Assembly (NCBI RefSeq): GCF_003063435.1
Contig: NZ_NESL01000014.1
Location: 1-57,799, forward strand
Direction: 5' to 3'
DNA: 57,799 nt
Origin: Limnohabitans sp. 2KL-1
GTDB taxonomy: Bacteria > Pseudomonadota > Gammaproteobacteria > Burkholderiales > Burkholderiaceae_C
Shown here: piece after piece, positions 7,089-16,293 of the stretch
How the letters are laid out: every line of letters begins with the position of its first letter
How positions within the stretch are numbered: position 1 is the first letter of the stretch
Position numbers and translations under genes: made by a program
Notes under the pieces: generated by a model
Seen by the model: the letters and a program-made list of their open reading frames with translations, nothing else
The model's database searches: none
Told to the model about the DNA's origin: nothing

Positions 7089-8165
7089 ATGACACCCCTC
7101 AACGACCTGTCAACGGCGCCAATCCAGCGCCCGATCGTCCTCACCCCGGGCGACCCCTGCGGCATTGGGCCTGAAATTGTGGCGGGGGCCTGGTGCCTCG
7201 CCCCAGACTTGACCCAGGGCTGTTTTGTGGCGGGCGATGTCGGCCTGATGCGCCGCGCCATGGCCTTGGTGCAAACGACTCCGACTTTCCCGGTGTGCGA
7301 GATTGAGTCAGCTGCAGAGGCCCTGCATGTGCCGCCACGCTGCCTGCCAGTGTTGCAGGTGGTGCCGCAGGCCCCTGTTTTGCCCTGGGGGCAAATCGAT
7401 GCCCGTGCCGGGCGGCTCGCTGGCGAAGCCGTGCTTTGGGCCACCCGTGCGGCCTTGCGGCGAGAGGTGGCGGCCTTGGTCACCGCGCCTTTGCACAAAG
7501 AAGCCCTGCACGCCGCAGGAGCCCCCTACGACCAGTACCCGGGCCACACCGAGTTGTTGCAAGCCGAAGCGGCCAGACACCAAGGGGTGTCCGTGGCGCA
7601 AATGCCGGTGCGCATGATGCTGGCCAACGACGAATTGCGCACGGTGCTGGTGAGCATCCATTTGTCCCTGCGTGAGGCGCTGGAGGCCGTCACCCACGAT
7701 CGGGTGTTGGAGACCTTGCGCATCACCGATGCGTCCTTGCGTGCGGTGCTGGGCCGCAGACCGCGCATCGCCGTCGCGGGCGTGAACCCCCATGCGGGCG
7801 AGGGCGGTTTGTTTGGCCGCGAAGAAATCGACATCCTGCAGCCTTGCCTGGCCGTGGCCCGGCAAGAGGGGATGGATGTGCATGGCCCTTATGCGCCCGA
7901 CACGGTGTTCATGCGGGCACGTCTGCAGCCCGACGGGCAAAGCGCGTTCGATGCGGTCATCGCCATGTACCACGACCAGGGCTTGATTCCGGTCAAGTAC
8001 CTGGGGGTCGAGAAGGGCGTGAACGTGACCTTGGGGTTGCCGCTCATCCGGACCAGCCCGGACCATGGCACCGCCATGGACCTGGCCGGAAAAGGTGTGG
8101 CGGACGCCAGCAGCCTGATCCACGCGCTGCGCATGGCCCGCCAGATGGCCAGCGCGGCTCAATGA
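7089..8165 (+). CDS. pdxA: 4-hydroxythreonine-4-phosphate dehydrogenase
   Basis: PdxA oxidises 4-phosphohydroxythreonine with NAD in the DXP-dependent route to pyridoxal phosphate. The 358-residue protein has the opening TPGDPCGIGPEIV, the metal-binding His of GHTELL, the His of NPHAGEGG, the YHDQGLIPVKYLG segment, and the terminal RTSPDHGTAMDLAGKG with its substrate- and metal-binding residues. The chosen ATG lies just after the Nif3-like stop; the open frame extends further up but overlaps that gene. The convergent mscL begins to end only 12 nt beyond its stop, with no terminator seen. Confidence 0.95.
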   Translation: MTPLNDLSTAPIQRPIVLTPGDPCGIGPEIVAGAWCLAPDLTQGCFVAGDVGLMRRAMALVQTTPTFPVCEIESAAEALHVPPRCLPVLQVVPQAPVLPWGQIDARAGRLAGEAVLWATRAALRREVAALVTAPLHKEALHAAGAPYDQYPGHTELLQAEAARHQGVSVAQMPVRMMLANDELRTVLVSIHLSLREALEAVTHDRVLETLRITDASLRAVLGRRPRIAVAGVNPHAGEGGLFGREEIDILQPCLAVARQEGMDVHGPYAPDTVFMRARLQPDGQSAFDAVIAMYHDQGLIPVKYLGVEKGVNVTLGLPLIRTSPDHGTAMDLAGKGVADASSLIHALRMARQMASAAQ

Positions 8166-8177
8166 ACGGCGGCGGTT

Positions 8178-8609
8178 TTAGCCTTTGTTTTTGAGGCTGT
8201 CGCGGATTTCCCGCAAGAGCAACACGTCTTCCGGGGTGATGGGGGTGGCAGCCGTTGCTTCCGGCTCGGCCGTCGAGGTGGTCAGGCGGTTCATCTGGCG
8301 GATCATCAAAAAAATGATGAAAGCGAGGATGATGAAGTTCAAAGCCACGGTAAGGAAGCTGCCATAAGCGAACACGGCCCCCAGTTTTTTGGCTTCCACC
8401 AAAGACAATCCGGCCGCTTGCCCTGCCAGCCCCAGATAGTAGTTAGAGAAGTCCAGACCCCCAAAGGCGCTGCTGATGAGTGGCATGACCAGGTCTCCCA
8501 CCACCGAGTCGACGATCTTGCCGAAAGCGCCGCCAATGATCACGCCAACCGCCAGGTCCATGACGTTGCCTTTGAGGGCAAAAGATTTGAATTCTTGGAC
8601 AAATGACAT
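8178..8609 (-). CDS. mscL: large-conductance mechanosensitive channel
   Basis: MscL opens under membrane tension to release solutes on osmotic downshock. The 143 residues show the N-terminal amphipathic helix ([14 protein letters not shown]), the pore helix with its Gly/Ala-rich face ([18 protein letters not shown]), a short periplasmic loop, the second membrane helix ([19 protein letters not shown]) and the charged C-terminal bundle ([14 protein letters not shown]). A GGAG ribosome-binding site precedes the ATG. Monocistronic. Confidence 0.95.
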   Translation of the reverse strand: MSFVQEFKSFALKGNVMDLAVGVIIGGAFGKIVDSVVGDLVMPLISSAFGGLDFSNYYLGLAGQAAGLSLVEAKKLGAVFAYGSFLTVALNFIILAFIIFLMIRQMNRLTTSTAEPEATAATPITPEDVLLLREIRDSLKNKG

Positions 8610-8703
8610 CTCTGTAACTCCTTGGGTAAAAGTGATGCGGCCGATTGTGACGCAACATTGTGCGTGCAGAGATCTTGTAAGTCGGTTGTTTGTTTCACTC
8701 CGC

Positions 8704-8709
8704 TACAAT
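8704..8709 (+). promoter_or_regulatory. candidate petABC promoter -10 box
   Basis: TACAAT, five of six matches to the consensus, 39 nt ahead of the petA start in the mscL-petA divergent gap. The sequence 17 nt upstream (GTCGGT) is a poor -35, so this is a weak or activator-dependent promoter if real. Confidence 0.4.
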
Positions 8710-8748
8710 CCCGGGTTGACCCTGATAACGACTCGCTAGAGGATTCCC

Positions 8749-9345
8749 ATGAGTGACACCCCAGTCGACAGCAGCAAGAGGACCTGGCTGATTGCCTCCA
8801 CTTGCGCAGGTGCCGTAGGCGCTGGCTTTGTGGCCACCCCCTTCGTCAGCAGCTTTCAACCCTCCGAACGAGCCAAAGCGGCTGGTGCGGCCGTAGAAGT
8901 GGACATTTCCGCTTTGAACCCGGGCGAAAAGCTCACGGTCGAATGGCGCGGCAAGCCCGTCTGGATCATGAAGCGCTCGCCCGAGCAGCTCGAATCCCTC
9001 AAGAAGATTGAAGGTCAGCTGGCCGATCCCGCTTCGGACCGTACCGCTTACCCCACGCCCGAATACGCCAAGAACGGCCACCGCTCCATCAAGCCCGAAA
9101 TCATGGTGGCCGTGGGCATTTGCACCCACTTGGGTTGCTCGCCTGGTGACAAATTCGCTACAGGGCCGCAGCCTTCGTTGCCCGATGACTGGAACGGTGG
9201 TTTCTTGTGCGCTTGCCACGGCTCGACATTCGACCTGGCTGGCCGCGTGTTCAAGAACAAGCCTGCGCCTGACAACCTCGAAGTGCCTCCGCACATGTAC
9301 CTGTCTGACACCAAATTGATCATTGGTGAAGACAAGAAGGCCTGA
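8749..9345 (+). CDS. petA: ubiquinol-cytochrome c reductase Rieske iron-sulfur subunit
   Basis: The Rieske subunit takes the first electron from ubiquinol in the bc1 complex and passes it to cytochrome c1. The 198-residue protein carries CTHLGC (125-130) and CACHGS (154-159): C125, H127, C154 and H157 bind the 2Fe-2S cluster, and C130 and C156 form the disulfide. An N-terminal membrane anchor (about 12-34) follows a Tat-like signal whose motif is SSKRTWL, Lys-Arg at 10-11 rather than Arg-Arg. tatABC lies about 4 kb upstream. It is followed directly by petB. Confidence 0.97.
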   Translation: MSDTPVDSSKRTWLIASTCAGAVGAGFVATPFVSSFQPSERAKAAGAAVEVDISALNPGEKLTVEWRGKPVWIMKRSPEQLESLKKIEGQLADPASDRTAYPTPEYAKNGHRSIKPEIMVAVGICTHLGCSPGDKFATGPQPSLPDDWNGGFLCACHGSTFDLAGRVFKNKPAPDNLEVPPHMYLSDTKLIIGEDKKA

Positions 9346-9356
9346 TGGAGAACGAC

Positions 9357-10766
9357 ATGGCTGAATTCAAAGAAATTTCCCCGAACGCCCCTGCTGGCGA
9401 AAAGCTGCTCAACTGGGTGGACAATCGATTCCCGGCTTCCAAGCTGTACAAGGAACACCTGTCCGAGTACTACGCGCCCAAAAACTTCAACTTCTGGTAC
9501 TTCTTCGGCTCGCTGGCTTTGCTGGTGCTGGTGATCCAGATCGTGACCGGTATTTTTCTGGTCATGCACTACAAGCCTGATGCCGCCGTGGCTTTCGCTT
9601 CGGTCGAGTACATCATGCGCGATGTCCCTTGGGGCTGGCTGATTCGTTACATGCACTCCACGGGCGCTTCTGCGTTCTTTGTGGTGGTGTACCTGCACAT
9701 GTTCCGTGGCCTGATTTACGGCAGCTACCGCAAGCCACGCGAGCTGGTCTGGATCTTCGGTTGCGCGATTTTCTTGTGCCTGATGGCAGAGGCCTTCATG
9801 GGTTATCTGTTGCCTTGGGGTCAGATGTCCTACTGGGGCGCTCAGGTGATCGTGAACTTGTTCTCGGCCATTCCCTTCATCGGTCCTGATCTGGCATTGC
9901 TGATCCGTGGCGATTTCGTGGTCGGCGACGCCACCCTGAACCGCTTCTTCAGCTTCCACGTGATTGCGGTGCCTTTGGTCTTGCTGGGGCTGGTCGTGGC
10001 GCACATCATTGCGTTGCACGAAGTCGGCTCCAACAACCCCGATGGCGTTGAAATCAAGGGCCCGAATGCCCCCAAAGATGCCCAAGGTCATCCTCTGGAC
10101 GGTATTCCATTCCACCCTTACTACTCGGTGCATGACATCATGGGCGTGAGCGTCTTCCTGATGGCGTTCACTGCGATCGTGTTCTTCGCGCCTGAATTCG
10201 GTGGTTACTTCCTCGAATACAACAACTTCATTCCGGCCGATCCGCTGACCACACCTTTGCACATTGCACCTGTGTGGTACTTCACACCGTTTTACTCGAT
10301 GCTGCGTGCCATCACCAGTGAGATGATGTACGCCTTGATCGCTTGCGTCGTGATTGGTGCCGTGCTGGCTGTGGCCAAGGGCAAATTGCCTCAGCTGCTC
10401 AAGGGCGCTGTGATTGGTGCGGCCGTGGTGATCTCTGCCTTGATGCTGGCCATCGATGCCAAATTCTGGGGTGTGGTCGTCATGGGTGGCGCTGTCGTGA
10501 TCCTGTTCTTCCTGCCATGGCTCGACAACAGCCCTGTCAAGTCGATCCGCTACCGCCCTGACTGGCACAAGTATTTGTACGCCGTGTTCGTGATCAACTT
10601 CCTGATCCTGGGCTACCTCGGCGTGCAGCCACCATCGCCTATCGGTGAACGTGTCTCCCAAGTCGGTTCCCTGTTCTATTTCGGCTTCTTCCTGCTGATG
10701 CCTTGGTGGAGCAAGCTGGGCACGCCCAAGCCCGTTCCTGACCGCGTGACCTTCACGCCTCACTGA
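9357..10766 (+). CDS. petB: ubiquinol-cytochrome c reductase cytochrome b subunit
   Basis: Membrane core of the bc1 complex, with eight or more membrane helices, two b hemes and both quinone sites. Heme-ligand histidines are seen in IRYMHSTGASAFF/VYLHMFRG and in FSFHVIAV/VAHIIALHEVG. The Qo-site PEWY-type segment appears as APVWYFTPFY (the Pro-Glu replaced by Pro-Val). Length 469 residues, a little long, with an extra C-terminal helix pair. I chose the ATG at 9357 because a GGAG lies 6 nt upstream; an ATG at 9345 overlapping the petA stop would add four residues. Confidence 0.96.
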   Translation: MAEFKEISPNAPAGEKLLNWVDNRFPASKLYKEHLSEYYAPKNFNFWYFFGSLALLVLVIQIVTGIFLVMHYKPDAAVAFASVEYIMRDVPWGWLIRYMHSTGASAFFVVVYLHMFRGLIYGSYRKPRELVWIFGCAIFLCLMAEAFMGYLLPWGQMSYWGAQVIVNLFSAIPFIGPDLALLIRGDFVVGDATLNRFFSFHVIAVPLVLLGLVVAHIIALHEVGSNNPDGVEIKGPNAPKDAQGHPLDGIPFHPYYSVHDIMGVSVFLMAFTAIVFFAPEFGGYFLEYNNFIPADPLTTPLHIAPVWYFTPFYSMLRAITSEMMYALIACVVIGAVLAVAKGKLPQLLKGAVIGAAVVISALMLAIDAKFWGVVVMGGAVVILFFLPWLDNSPVKSIRYRPDWHKYLYAVFVINFLILGYLGVQPPSPIGERVSQVGSLFYFGFFLLMPWWSKLGTPKPVPDRVTFTPH

Positions 10767-10786
10767 GATCACGGAGATTCAAGAAC

Positions 10787-11554
10787 ATGAAAAACCTCAA
10801 GAAACTCGCACTGGGCTTTGTGATGGCCCTTGGTTTGATCGCTGGTGCCAACGCCGCTGCGGGCGGCGGCATTTCCTGGGACAAAGCGCCCCACAAAACG
10901 AACGATCTGGCCGCTTTGCAAAACGGCGCCAAGCTGTTTGTCAACTACTGCCTGAACTGCCATTCGGCCGCTTTCATGCGTTACAACCGCCTGAAAGACA
11001 TCGGTTTGACCGAGCAGCAGATCAAGGACAACCTGTTGTTCGCCTCTGCCAAAGTGGGTGACACCATGAAGGCTGCGATCGATCCCGCTCAAGCCAAAGA
11101 GTGGTTCGGCAAGAACCCCCCCGACTTGACTTTGATGACCCGCTCGCGTTCAGGTCACGGCGGCACCGGTGCAGATTACCTCTACACCTACCTGCGCAGC
11201 TACCACCGTGACGACACCAAGCTGACCGGCTGGAACAACCTGGCCTTCCCGAACGTGGGCATGCCCAATCCCTTGTGGGAATTGCAAGGTGAGCGAGAGC
11301 CGGTTTATGAAGAAAAAGAAGAGCACGGCCACAAAGTCCAAGTCTTCAAGGGCTGGAAGCAAACCAAACCTGGCACCATGACACCCCTGCAATACGACCA
11401 AGCCATTGGTGATCTGGTGGGTTACATGCAGTGGATGGCCGAGCCTGCTCAAAACACCCGTGTTCGCATTGGCGTCTGGGTCCTGATTTTCTTGTCGTTC
11501 TTCACTTTCATTGCCTGGCGTCTGAATGCCGCGTTCTGGAAAGACATCAAGTAA
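10787..11554 (+). CDS. petC: ubiquinol-cytochrome c reductase cytochrome c1
   Basis: Periplasmic heme c subunit of the bc1 complex. The 255-residue protein has a cleavable signal peptide (about residues 1-22, ending in ANAAA), the heme-binding CLNCH near residue 50, a downstream methionine-containing region as sixth ligand, and a C-terminal membrane anchor (WVLIFLSFFTFIAWRLN) that holds it in the inner membrane. It completes petABC with only 20 nt after petB. A hairpin and then a terminator separate it from sspA. Confidence 0.96.
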   Translation: MKNLKKLALGFVMALGLIAGANAAAGGGISWDKAPHKTNDLAALQNGAKLFVNYCLNCHSAAFMRYNRLKDIGLTEQQIKDNLLFASAKVGDTMKAAIDPAQAKEWFGKNPPDLTLMTRSRSGHGGTGADYLYTYLRSYHRDDTKLTGWNNLAFPNVGMPNPLWELQGEREPVYEEKEEHGHKVQVFKGWKQTKPGTMTPLQYDQAIGDLVGYMQWMAEPAQNTRVRIGVWVLIFLSFFTFIAWRLNAAFWKDIK

Positions 11555-11590
11555 TTGATTTTTCACCCGGCAAGCATGCCGGGTCTTGCG

Positions 11591-11632
11591 GAGTGGTGGG
11601 TCATTGCGGCCTCCCACTCTTTTTGATTTTTT
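11591..11632 (+). terminator. possible terminator after petABC
   Basis: A 6-bp stem, GAGTGG (11591-11596) with CCACTC (11614-11619), is followed by TTTTTGATTTTTT. Just upstream, a stronger 7-bp GC-rich hairpin (11565-11584) has no U tract. The stem is short and the loop long, so partial read-through into sspAB is likely. Confidence 0.5.
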
Positions 11633-11647
11633 GAGGAGCCTCCTGCC

Positions 11648-12259
11648 ATGATGGTGCTTTATTCCGGAACCACTTGTCCTTTTTCCCATCGTTGCCGCTT
11701 TGTGCTGTTTGAAAAAGGCATGGACTTCGAAATCCGCGATGTGGACCTGTACAACAAGCCCGAAGACATCAATGTGATGAACCCGTACGGCCAGGTTCCC
11801 ATTTTGGTCGAGCGCGACCTGATCCTGTACGAGTCGAACATCATCAACGAGTACATCGACGAGCGTTTTCCGCACCCCCAATTGATGCCCGGTGATCCCG
11901 TGGACCGCGCCCGCGTGCGCCTCTTCTTGCTCAACTTCGAGAAAGAACTGTTTGCTAATGTGTTGACGCTTGAAAACCGCGCCCTCAAAGGCAATGACAA
12001 GGCGCTGGAAAAGGCCCGCTCGCATATTCGTGACCGCCTGACCCAGTTGGCACCGGTGTTCTTGAAGAACAAGTTCATGTTGGGCGACAACTTCTCAATG
12101 CTCGACGTGGCAATCGCACCCCTGCTCTGGCGTTTGGATTATTACGGCATTGAACTCAGCAAAAACGCTGCGCCTTTGCTCAAGTACGCTGAGCGCATTT
12201 TCTCGCGTCCTGCCTACATCGAGGCATTGACGCCCTCGGAAAAGGTCATGCGCAAATAA
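11648..12259 (+). CDS. sspA: stringent starvation protein A (GST-fold transcription factor)
   Basis: SspA binds RNA polymerase and affects stationary-phase and stress transcription. The 203-residue protein has a thioredoxin-like N-domain (VLYSGTTCPFSHRCRFVLFEKG, about 3-24), the NPYGQVPILVERDLILYESNIINEYIDE segment (38-65) with the cis-Pro, and an all-helical C-domain with GDNFSMLDVAIAPLLWRLDYYGI. This matches the family over its whole length. It is followed after 18 nt by sspB, the usual pair downstream of petABC in betaproteobacteria. Confidence 0.95.
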   Translation: MMVLYSGTTCPFSHRCRFVLFEKGMDFEIRDVDLYNKPEDINVMNPYGQVPILVERDLILYESNIINEYIDERFPHPQLMPGDPVDRARVRLFLLNFEKELFANVLTLENRALKGNDKALEKARSHIRDRLTQLAPVFLKNKFMLGDNFSMLDVAIAPLLWRLDYYGIELSKNAAPLLKYAERIFSRPAYIEALTPSEKVMRK

Positions 12260-12277
12260 ATCGACGGGGAGACTGCA

Positions 12278-12721
12278 ATGATCGGTTCTGGTGAGTTGCC
12301 TTCTACACGCCCTTATTTGATTCGGGCGCTTTATGAGTGGTGCTCTGACAATGGCTTCACGCCCTACGTGGCCGTGAAGGTGGATCACTCGGTGCAGGTT
12401 CCGCGTGAATATGTGCAAGGTGGCGAAATTGTGCTGAACGTCAGCATGGATGCGACCAGCTCGCTCAAATTGGGCAATGAATTCATTGAGTTCAAAGCCC
12501 GATTTGGCGGCAAACCGCGCGACATCATGGTGCCCATTCACCGGGTCATGGCCATTTATGCACGGGAAAATGGACAAGGCATGGCATTTCCAGTCAGCGA
12601 TGAAGAGTCGTCTTCGGCGTCGTTAACGGCCGTGGAACCGCAAGATGAAGCGCCTCCTTCAGGAGGGGATAAACCCGCTGCACCCGGTTCTACAAGGCCA
12701 ACGCTCAAGCGAATCAAATAA
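12278..12721 (+). CDS. sspB: ClpXP protease specificity-enhancing factor SspB
   Basis: SspB tethers ssrA-tagged and other substrates to ClpX. The 147 residues show the substrate-binding domain (STRPYLIRALYEWCSDNGFTPYVAVKVD, then EIVLNVSMDATSSLKLGNEFIEFKARFGGKP, about 8-95) and VPIHRVMAIYARENGQGM. A long flexible linker follows, ending in the basic peptide PTLKRIK, which resembles the ClpX-binding tail. Good start context (GGGGAG). Confidence 0.94.
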   Translation: MIGSGELPSTRPYLIRALYEWCSDNGFTPYVAVKVDHSVQVPREYVQGGEIVLNVSMDATSSLKLGNEFIEFKARFGGKPRDIMVPIHRVMAIYARENGQGMAFPVSDEESSSASLTAVEPQDEAPPSGGDKPAAPGSTRPTLKRIK

Positions 12722-12761
12722 AAATTATTCGACCCGAACAGAAGTACGCCTGATAGCAAGT

Positions 12762-12767
12762 TAGAAT
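12762..12767 (+). promoter_or_regulatory. candidate tRNA-Thr promoter -10 box
   Basis: TAGAAT lies 10 nt before the mature tRNA 5' end, so transcription would begin within a few bases of it. The -35 position (CAGAAG, 17-nt spacing) is poor. Confidence 0.4.
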
Positions 12768-12776
12768 TCAGCCCGT

Positions 12777-12852
12777 GCCGCTTTAGCTCAGTTGGTAGAG
12801 CACCCGCCTTGTAAGCGGTAGGTCGTCAGTTCGAATCCGACAAGCGGCACCA
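12777..12852 (+). tRNA. tRNA-Thr (anticodon TGT)
   Basis: A 76-nt cloverleaf with a perfect 7-bp acceptor stem (GCCGCTT with AAGCGGC), D arm GCTC-AGTTGGTA-GAGC, anticodon loop CTTGTAA giving anticodon TGT, T arm with TTCGAAT, and an encoded CCA. The outermost anticodon-stem pair and one T-stem pair are mismatched, which does not prevent folding. It reads ACA codons and wobble partners. A strong terminator follows 6 nt later. Confidence 0.97.
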
Positions 12853-12858
12853 AAATTC

Positions 12859-12893
12859 AAGCCCTGATCCTCACCGGTCAGGGCTTTTTTTTT
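12859..12893 (+). terminator. intrinsic terminator after tRNA-Thr
   Basis: A 9-bp stem (AAGCCCTGA, 12859-12867, with TCAGGGCTT, 12878-12886) with a 10-nt loop runs into a nine-base T tract. A textbook rho-independent terminator. Confidence 0.92.
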
Positions 12894-12931
12894 GGTGTGC
12901 GCTCATGCCGCTACACCAAGGCTGCGTTGTT

Positions 12932-13234
12932 TCAGCGGTTTTGCACTTTGAGGCGAATGGACACCACACCCAAGCCCTTGTTGTTCAGATGGGCTTGTAA
13001 GGCCGGCAGCAACTGCCGCAGTTTTGCAGCCACAGCGTTCGATCCCACAAGCAGACACCAGCATCCATCTTCAATGGGTCCAGCTTGAATGCTGGCACGC
13101 AAAGGGGCAGGAAGAAGACTGCGAATGGCATTCAGACGATCTGACGAATCACGCACACGGTCCATCAAGAGGGCAAAAGTAGGCGACTCTTGGGCTGCTT
13201 GTTGCAGGGGAATGGGGTGGTGTCTTCTGGTCAT
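12932..13234 (-). CDS. DUF721/DciA-like protein
   Basis: About 100 residues. The first half is helical and basic (HHPIPLQQAAQESPTFALLMDRVRDSS, LNAIRSLLPAPLRASI). The second is the strand-helix pattern CWCLLVGSNAVAAKLRQLLPALQAHLN, then GVVSIRLKVQ. This matches the C-terminal DUF721 domain found in DciA-type replicative-helicase loaders. Genes of this family commonly lie beside secA in proteobacteria, as here. Whether it loads DnaB in this organism is not shown. An upstream in-frame TTG (start 13252) would add six residues. Confidence 0.65.
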   Translation of the reverse strand: MTRRHHPIPLQQAAQESPTFALLMDRVRDSSDRLNAIRSLLPAPLRASIQAGPIEDGCWCLLVGSNAVAAKLRQLLPALQAHLNNKGLGVVSIRLKVQNR

Positions 13235-13313
13235 GGATGGGCTTGTTGACAAGGATTATCCGGCAACCGTTATGCGCCGCGAAAAGGTCTTCGAAGTGTC
13301 AGATTCAAGCGGC

Positions 13314-13319
13314 TAAAAT
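13314..13319 (+). promoter_or_regulatory. candidate secA promoter -10 with long leader
   Basis: TAAAAT (13314-13319) has TCGAAG 17 nt upstream as a mediocre -35. It would give a secA leader of about 138 nt. The leader contains a 7-bp stem (GCCAGGC 13354-13360 with GCCTGGC 13374-13380) and a U-rich stretch near 13422. Leader-based control of secA is known in enterobacteria by a different mechanism; nothing here proves regulation. Confidence 0.35.
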
Positions 13320-13463
13320 CATTCGGTTGTGCTGGCTGACCTGAGGGCTGCCTGCCAGGCCAAGTGGGCAACAGCCTGGCTGGCCCGGTTTTCATGAAAC
13401 TTTTAACTAGACAGGATAGACGGTCTGTTTTTCAGTCTCGCGCTGAAGGTGGATCTAATAGAC

Positions 13464-16211
13464 ATGGCCATCCCATTCCTCACCAAGATTTTCGGCAGTC
13501 GCAACGACCGCCTGCTCAAGCAATACCGTAAAACGGTTGAACGCATCAATGCCCTTGAGGCTGGACTGGAAAGTCTGAGCAATGATGAGTTGAGGGGGAA
13601 AACGCAGAGTTTTCGTGAACGTGCCGCATCAGGGGAGAGCCTGGATGCGTTGCTGCCTGAGGCTTTCGCGGTGGTCCGTGAGGGCTCCAAGCGTGCCATG
13701 AAAATGCGTCACTTCGATGTGCAATTGGTCGGTGGTATCGCCCTGCACTACGGAAAGATCGCAGAGATGCGCACGGGTGAGGGCAAAACACTCACCTCGA
13801 CGTTGCCCGCTTATTTGAACGCCATCGCAGGCAAGGGCGTGCATGTGGTGACTGTGAACGACTACCTGGCCAGCCGTGATGCCCAGTGGATGGGCAAACT
13901 GTTCAACTTCCTGGGTTTGTCGGTCGGTATCAACCTGGCCCAAATGTCGCGTGAAGAAAAGCAGGCCGCTTACAACTCGGACATCACGTACGGTACGAAC
14001 AACGAATACGGCTTTGATTACCTGCGCGACAACATGGTCTATGAAGCCCGTGACCGCGTTCAGCGTCCCTTGAACTACGCCATCATCGACGAGGTGGACT
14101 CCATCCTGATCGACGAGGCGCGAACCCCTCTGATCATCAGTGGTCAGGCCGAAGACCACACAGCCACTTACCTGGCGATGAGGCAGGTCGTGCCTTTGCT
14201 CACCCGCCAGGAAGGTGAAGCCGATCCCCGCACGGGCGAAGGCATCATCACGCCCGGCGACTTCACGGTAGACGAAAAATCGCACCAGGTCTTTTTGACC
14301 GAAGACGGCCATGAAAAAGCCGAAGCCGTGCTGGCTCAGATGGGCCTGATCCCCGAGGGCGCAAGCCTCTACGATCCGGCCAACATCACGTTGATGCACC
14401 ACCTGAACGCTGCCCTGCGTGCGCAGCACCTGTACCACCGCGATCAGCACTATGTGGTGCAAGACGGCGAAATCGTGATCGTGGACGAGTTCACGGGACG
14501 TTTGATGGCTGGTCGTCGCTGGAGTGATGGCTTGCACCAAGCCGTGGAGGCCAAAGAAGGCGTGCAGATCCAGGCCGAGAACCAGACGCTGGCCTCCATC
14601 ACGTTCCAGAACTATTTCCGCCTGTACAACAAGATCGGTGGCATGACCGGAACGGCCGACACCGAGGCTTATGAGTTCCAGGAAATCTACGGTCTGGAGA
14701 CCGTGGTCATTCCGCCGCACCGCAAGAGCCAACGCGAAGACCAGTTGGACCGGGTGTACAAGACCTCGCAAGAGCGTTACACGGCCGCGATCGCCGATAT
14801 CCGTGAATGCCATGAGCGCGGTCAGCCCGTGCTGGTGGGCACCACTTCGATTGAAAACTCGGAGTTGATTGCCCAGATGCTGACCCAAGAGAAGTTGCCG
14901 CACCAAGTGCTCAACGCCAAGCAACATGCCCGCGAGGCCGACATCGTGGCCCAAGCCGGACGCCCCGGCATGATCACGATTGCGACCAACATGGCCGGTC
15001 GTGGCACCGACATCGTGCTCGGCGGCAACATCGAAAAAGACATCCAGGCGGTAGAAGCCGACGAGACCCTTTCCGAAGATGCACGTCAAGCCAGCGTGAA
15101 CGAATTGCGCGAGCAATGGAAAGTCGTGCACGAGCAGGTCAAGGCCTTGGGTGGCTTGCGCATCATCGCCACTGAGCGTCATGAGTCGCGCCGCATCGAC
15201 AACCAGTTGCGCGGCCGATCTGGCCGCCAGGGCGATCCTGGTTCCTCGCGTTTTTATTTGAGCCTGGACGACCCGCTCATGCGCATTTTTGCGGGCGACC
15301 GTGTGCGATCCATCATGGACCGCCTGAAGATGCCCGAGGGCGAAGCCATCGAAGCGGGCATCGTCACACGCAGCATCGAAAGCGCCCAGCGCAAGGTGGA
15401 GTCGCGCAACTTCGACATCCGCAAGCAACTGCTGGAATACGACGATGTGTCCAACGACCAGCGCAAGGTGATTTACCAGCAGCGCAACGATATTCTGGAT
15501 GCGCAAGATTTGAACGGTCAGATCACCGCCTTGCGTGAAGGCTGTTTCACCGACATGGTGCGCCAATACGTGCCAGCCGAGACGGTCGAGGAGCAATGGG
15601 ACCTGGCCAGTCTGGAAAAGTTGTTGGCCGAAGAGTGGTTGCTGCCGCTCAATTTGCGCGAGAAGGTACAAGTCTCCAACGCGATCACCGATGAAGAAAT
15701 TCTCGAGACGGTGGTGGCCGCCGCGAACGCGCATTTCCAGGCCAAGCTCGACAGCGTGGGCGCGGATAACTTCACCTCGTTTGAACGCATGATCTTGCTG
15801 CAAAGCATTGACACGCATTGGCGCGAACATCTGAGTGCGCTGGATTATTTGCGCCAGGGCATCCATTTGCGTGGCTATGCCCAAAAGCAGCCCAAACAGG
15901 AATACAAGCGCGAAGCTTTCGAATTGTTTGGCCAGTTGCTTGACGCCGTCAAAAACGAAGTCACTCGTACCCTAATGACCGTGCGCATCGACTCGGGCGA
16001 CCAGATCGAGCAGGCAGCCCATGACATCGAAGAGCGTGCCGAGCACATCAGCAACGTGACCTACAGCGCCCCCGACGAGTCGGGTGAGCCTCAGACCGTG
16101 TCGGCCGATTTGGCGGGCATGCAGCAAGCCTTTGGTCCTGTGGGCCGCAACGATCCCTGCCCTTGCGGCAGTGGCAAGAAATTCAAGCAGTGCCACGGCA
16201 AACTCGCCTGA
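13464..16211 (+). CDS. secA: preprotein translocase ATPase SecA
   Basis: SecA drives Sec-dependent export at the inner membrane. The 915-residue protein is full length: nucleotide-binding domain 1 with [10 protein letters not shown] (Walker A) and [21 protein letters not shown] (Walker B and DEAD region), the preprotein-crosslinking domain (about 225-370), domain 2 with [15 protein letters not shown] and [20 protein letters not shown], the helical scaffold, and a C-terminal zinc knuckle [14 protein letters not shown] for SecB binding. The ATG at 13464 gives the canonical [15 protein letters not shown] start; an in-frame GTG five codons upstream is less likely. It ends with its own terminator. 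Confidence 0.98.
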   Translation: MAIPFLTKIFGSRNDRLLKQYRKTVERINALEAGLESLSNDELRGKTQSFRERAASGESLDALLPEAFAVVREGSKRAMKMRHFDVQLVGGIALHYGKIAEMRTGEGKTLTSTLPAYLNAIAGKGVHVVTVNDYLASRDAQWMGKLFNFLGLSVGINLAQMSREEKQAAYNSDITYGTNNEYGFDYLRDNMVYEARDRVQRPLNYAIIDEVDSILIDEARTPLIISGQAEDHTATYLAMRQVVPLLTRQEGEADPRTGEGIITPGDFTVDEKSHQVFLTEDGHEKAEAVLAQMGLIPEGASLYDPANITLMHHLNAALRAQHLYHRDQHYVVQDGEIVIVDEFTGRLMAGRRWSDGLHQAVEAKEGVQIQAENQTLASITFQNYFRLYNKIGGMTGTADTEAYEFQEIYGLETVVIPPHRKSQREDQLDRVYKTSQERYTAAIADIRECHERGQPVLVGTTSIENSELIAQMLTQEKLPHQVLNAKQHAREADIVAQAGRPGMITIATNMAGRGTDIVLGGNIEKDIQAVEADETLSEDARQASVNELREQWKVVHEQVKALGGLRIIATERHESRRIDNQLRGRSGRQGDPGSSRFYLSLDDPLMRIFAGDRVRSIMDRLKMPEGEAIEAGIVTRSIESAQRKVESRNFDIRKQLLEYDDVSNDQRKVIYQQRNDILDAQDLNGQITALREGCFTDMVRQYVPAETVEEQWDLASLEKLLAEEWLLPLNLREKVQVSNAITDEEILETVVAAANAHFQAKLDSVGADNFTSFERMILLQSIDTHWREHLSALDYLRQGIHLRGYAQKQPKQEYKREAFELFGQLLDAVKNEVTRTLMTVRIDSGDQIEQAAHDIEERAEHISNVTYSAPDESGEPQTVSADLAGMQQAFGPVGRNDPCPCGSGKKFKQCHGKLA

Positions 16212-16227
16212 TTGCGCTGAACGAATG

Positions 16228-16248
16228 AAACGGGCTTCGGCCCGTTTT
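16228..16248 (+). terminator. intrinsic terminator after secA
   Basis: The stem CGGGC/GCCCG closes on a TTCG tetraloop, extended by AAA/TTT pairs, and is followed by TTTTC. Confidence 0.85.
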
Positions 16249-16293
16249 CTCCTTGTGCTGACTGAATACCGACTGTTTTTCTGAAGGATATTT

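Noticed and set aside
11565..11584. Hairpin after petC as the main terminator
   Set aside because: The 7-bp stem lacks a U tract (TCTTGCGG follows); the next hairpin with TTTTTGATTTTTT is the better candidate.
12777..12893. tRNA-Thr as an integration site for an island
   Set aside because: No integrase gene or repeated tRNA 3' end is seen nearby; a terminator, a DUF721 gene and secA follow as normal.
13629..15884. Very long minus-strand open frame (about 750 codons) opposite secA
   Set aside because: It is the mirror of a GC-rich, highly conserved secA coding frame; its protein is low-complexity His/Arg/Gln-rich with no domain, and no start context supports it.
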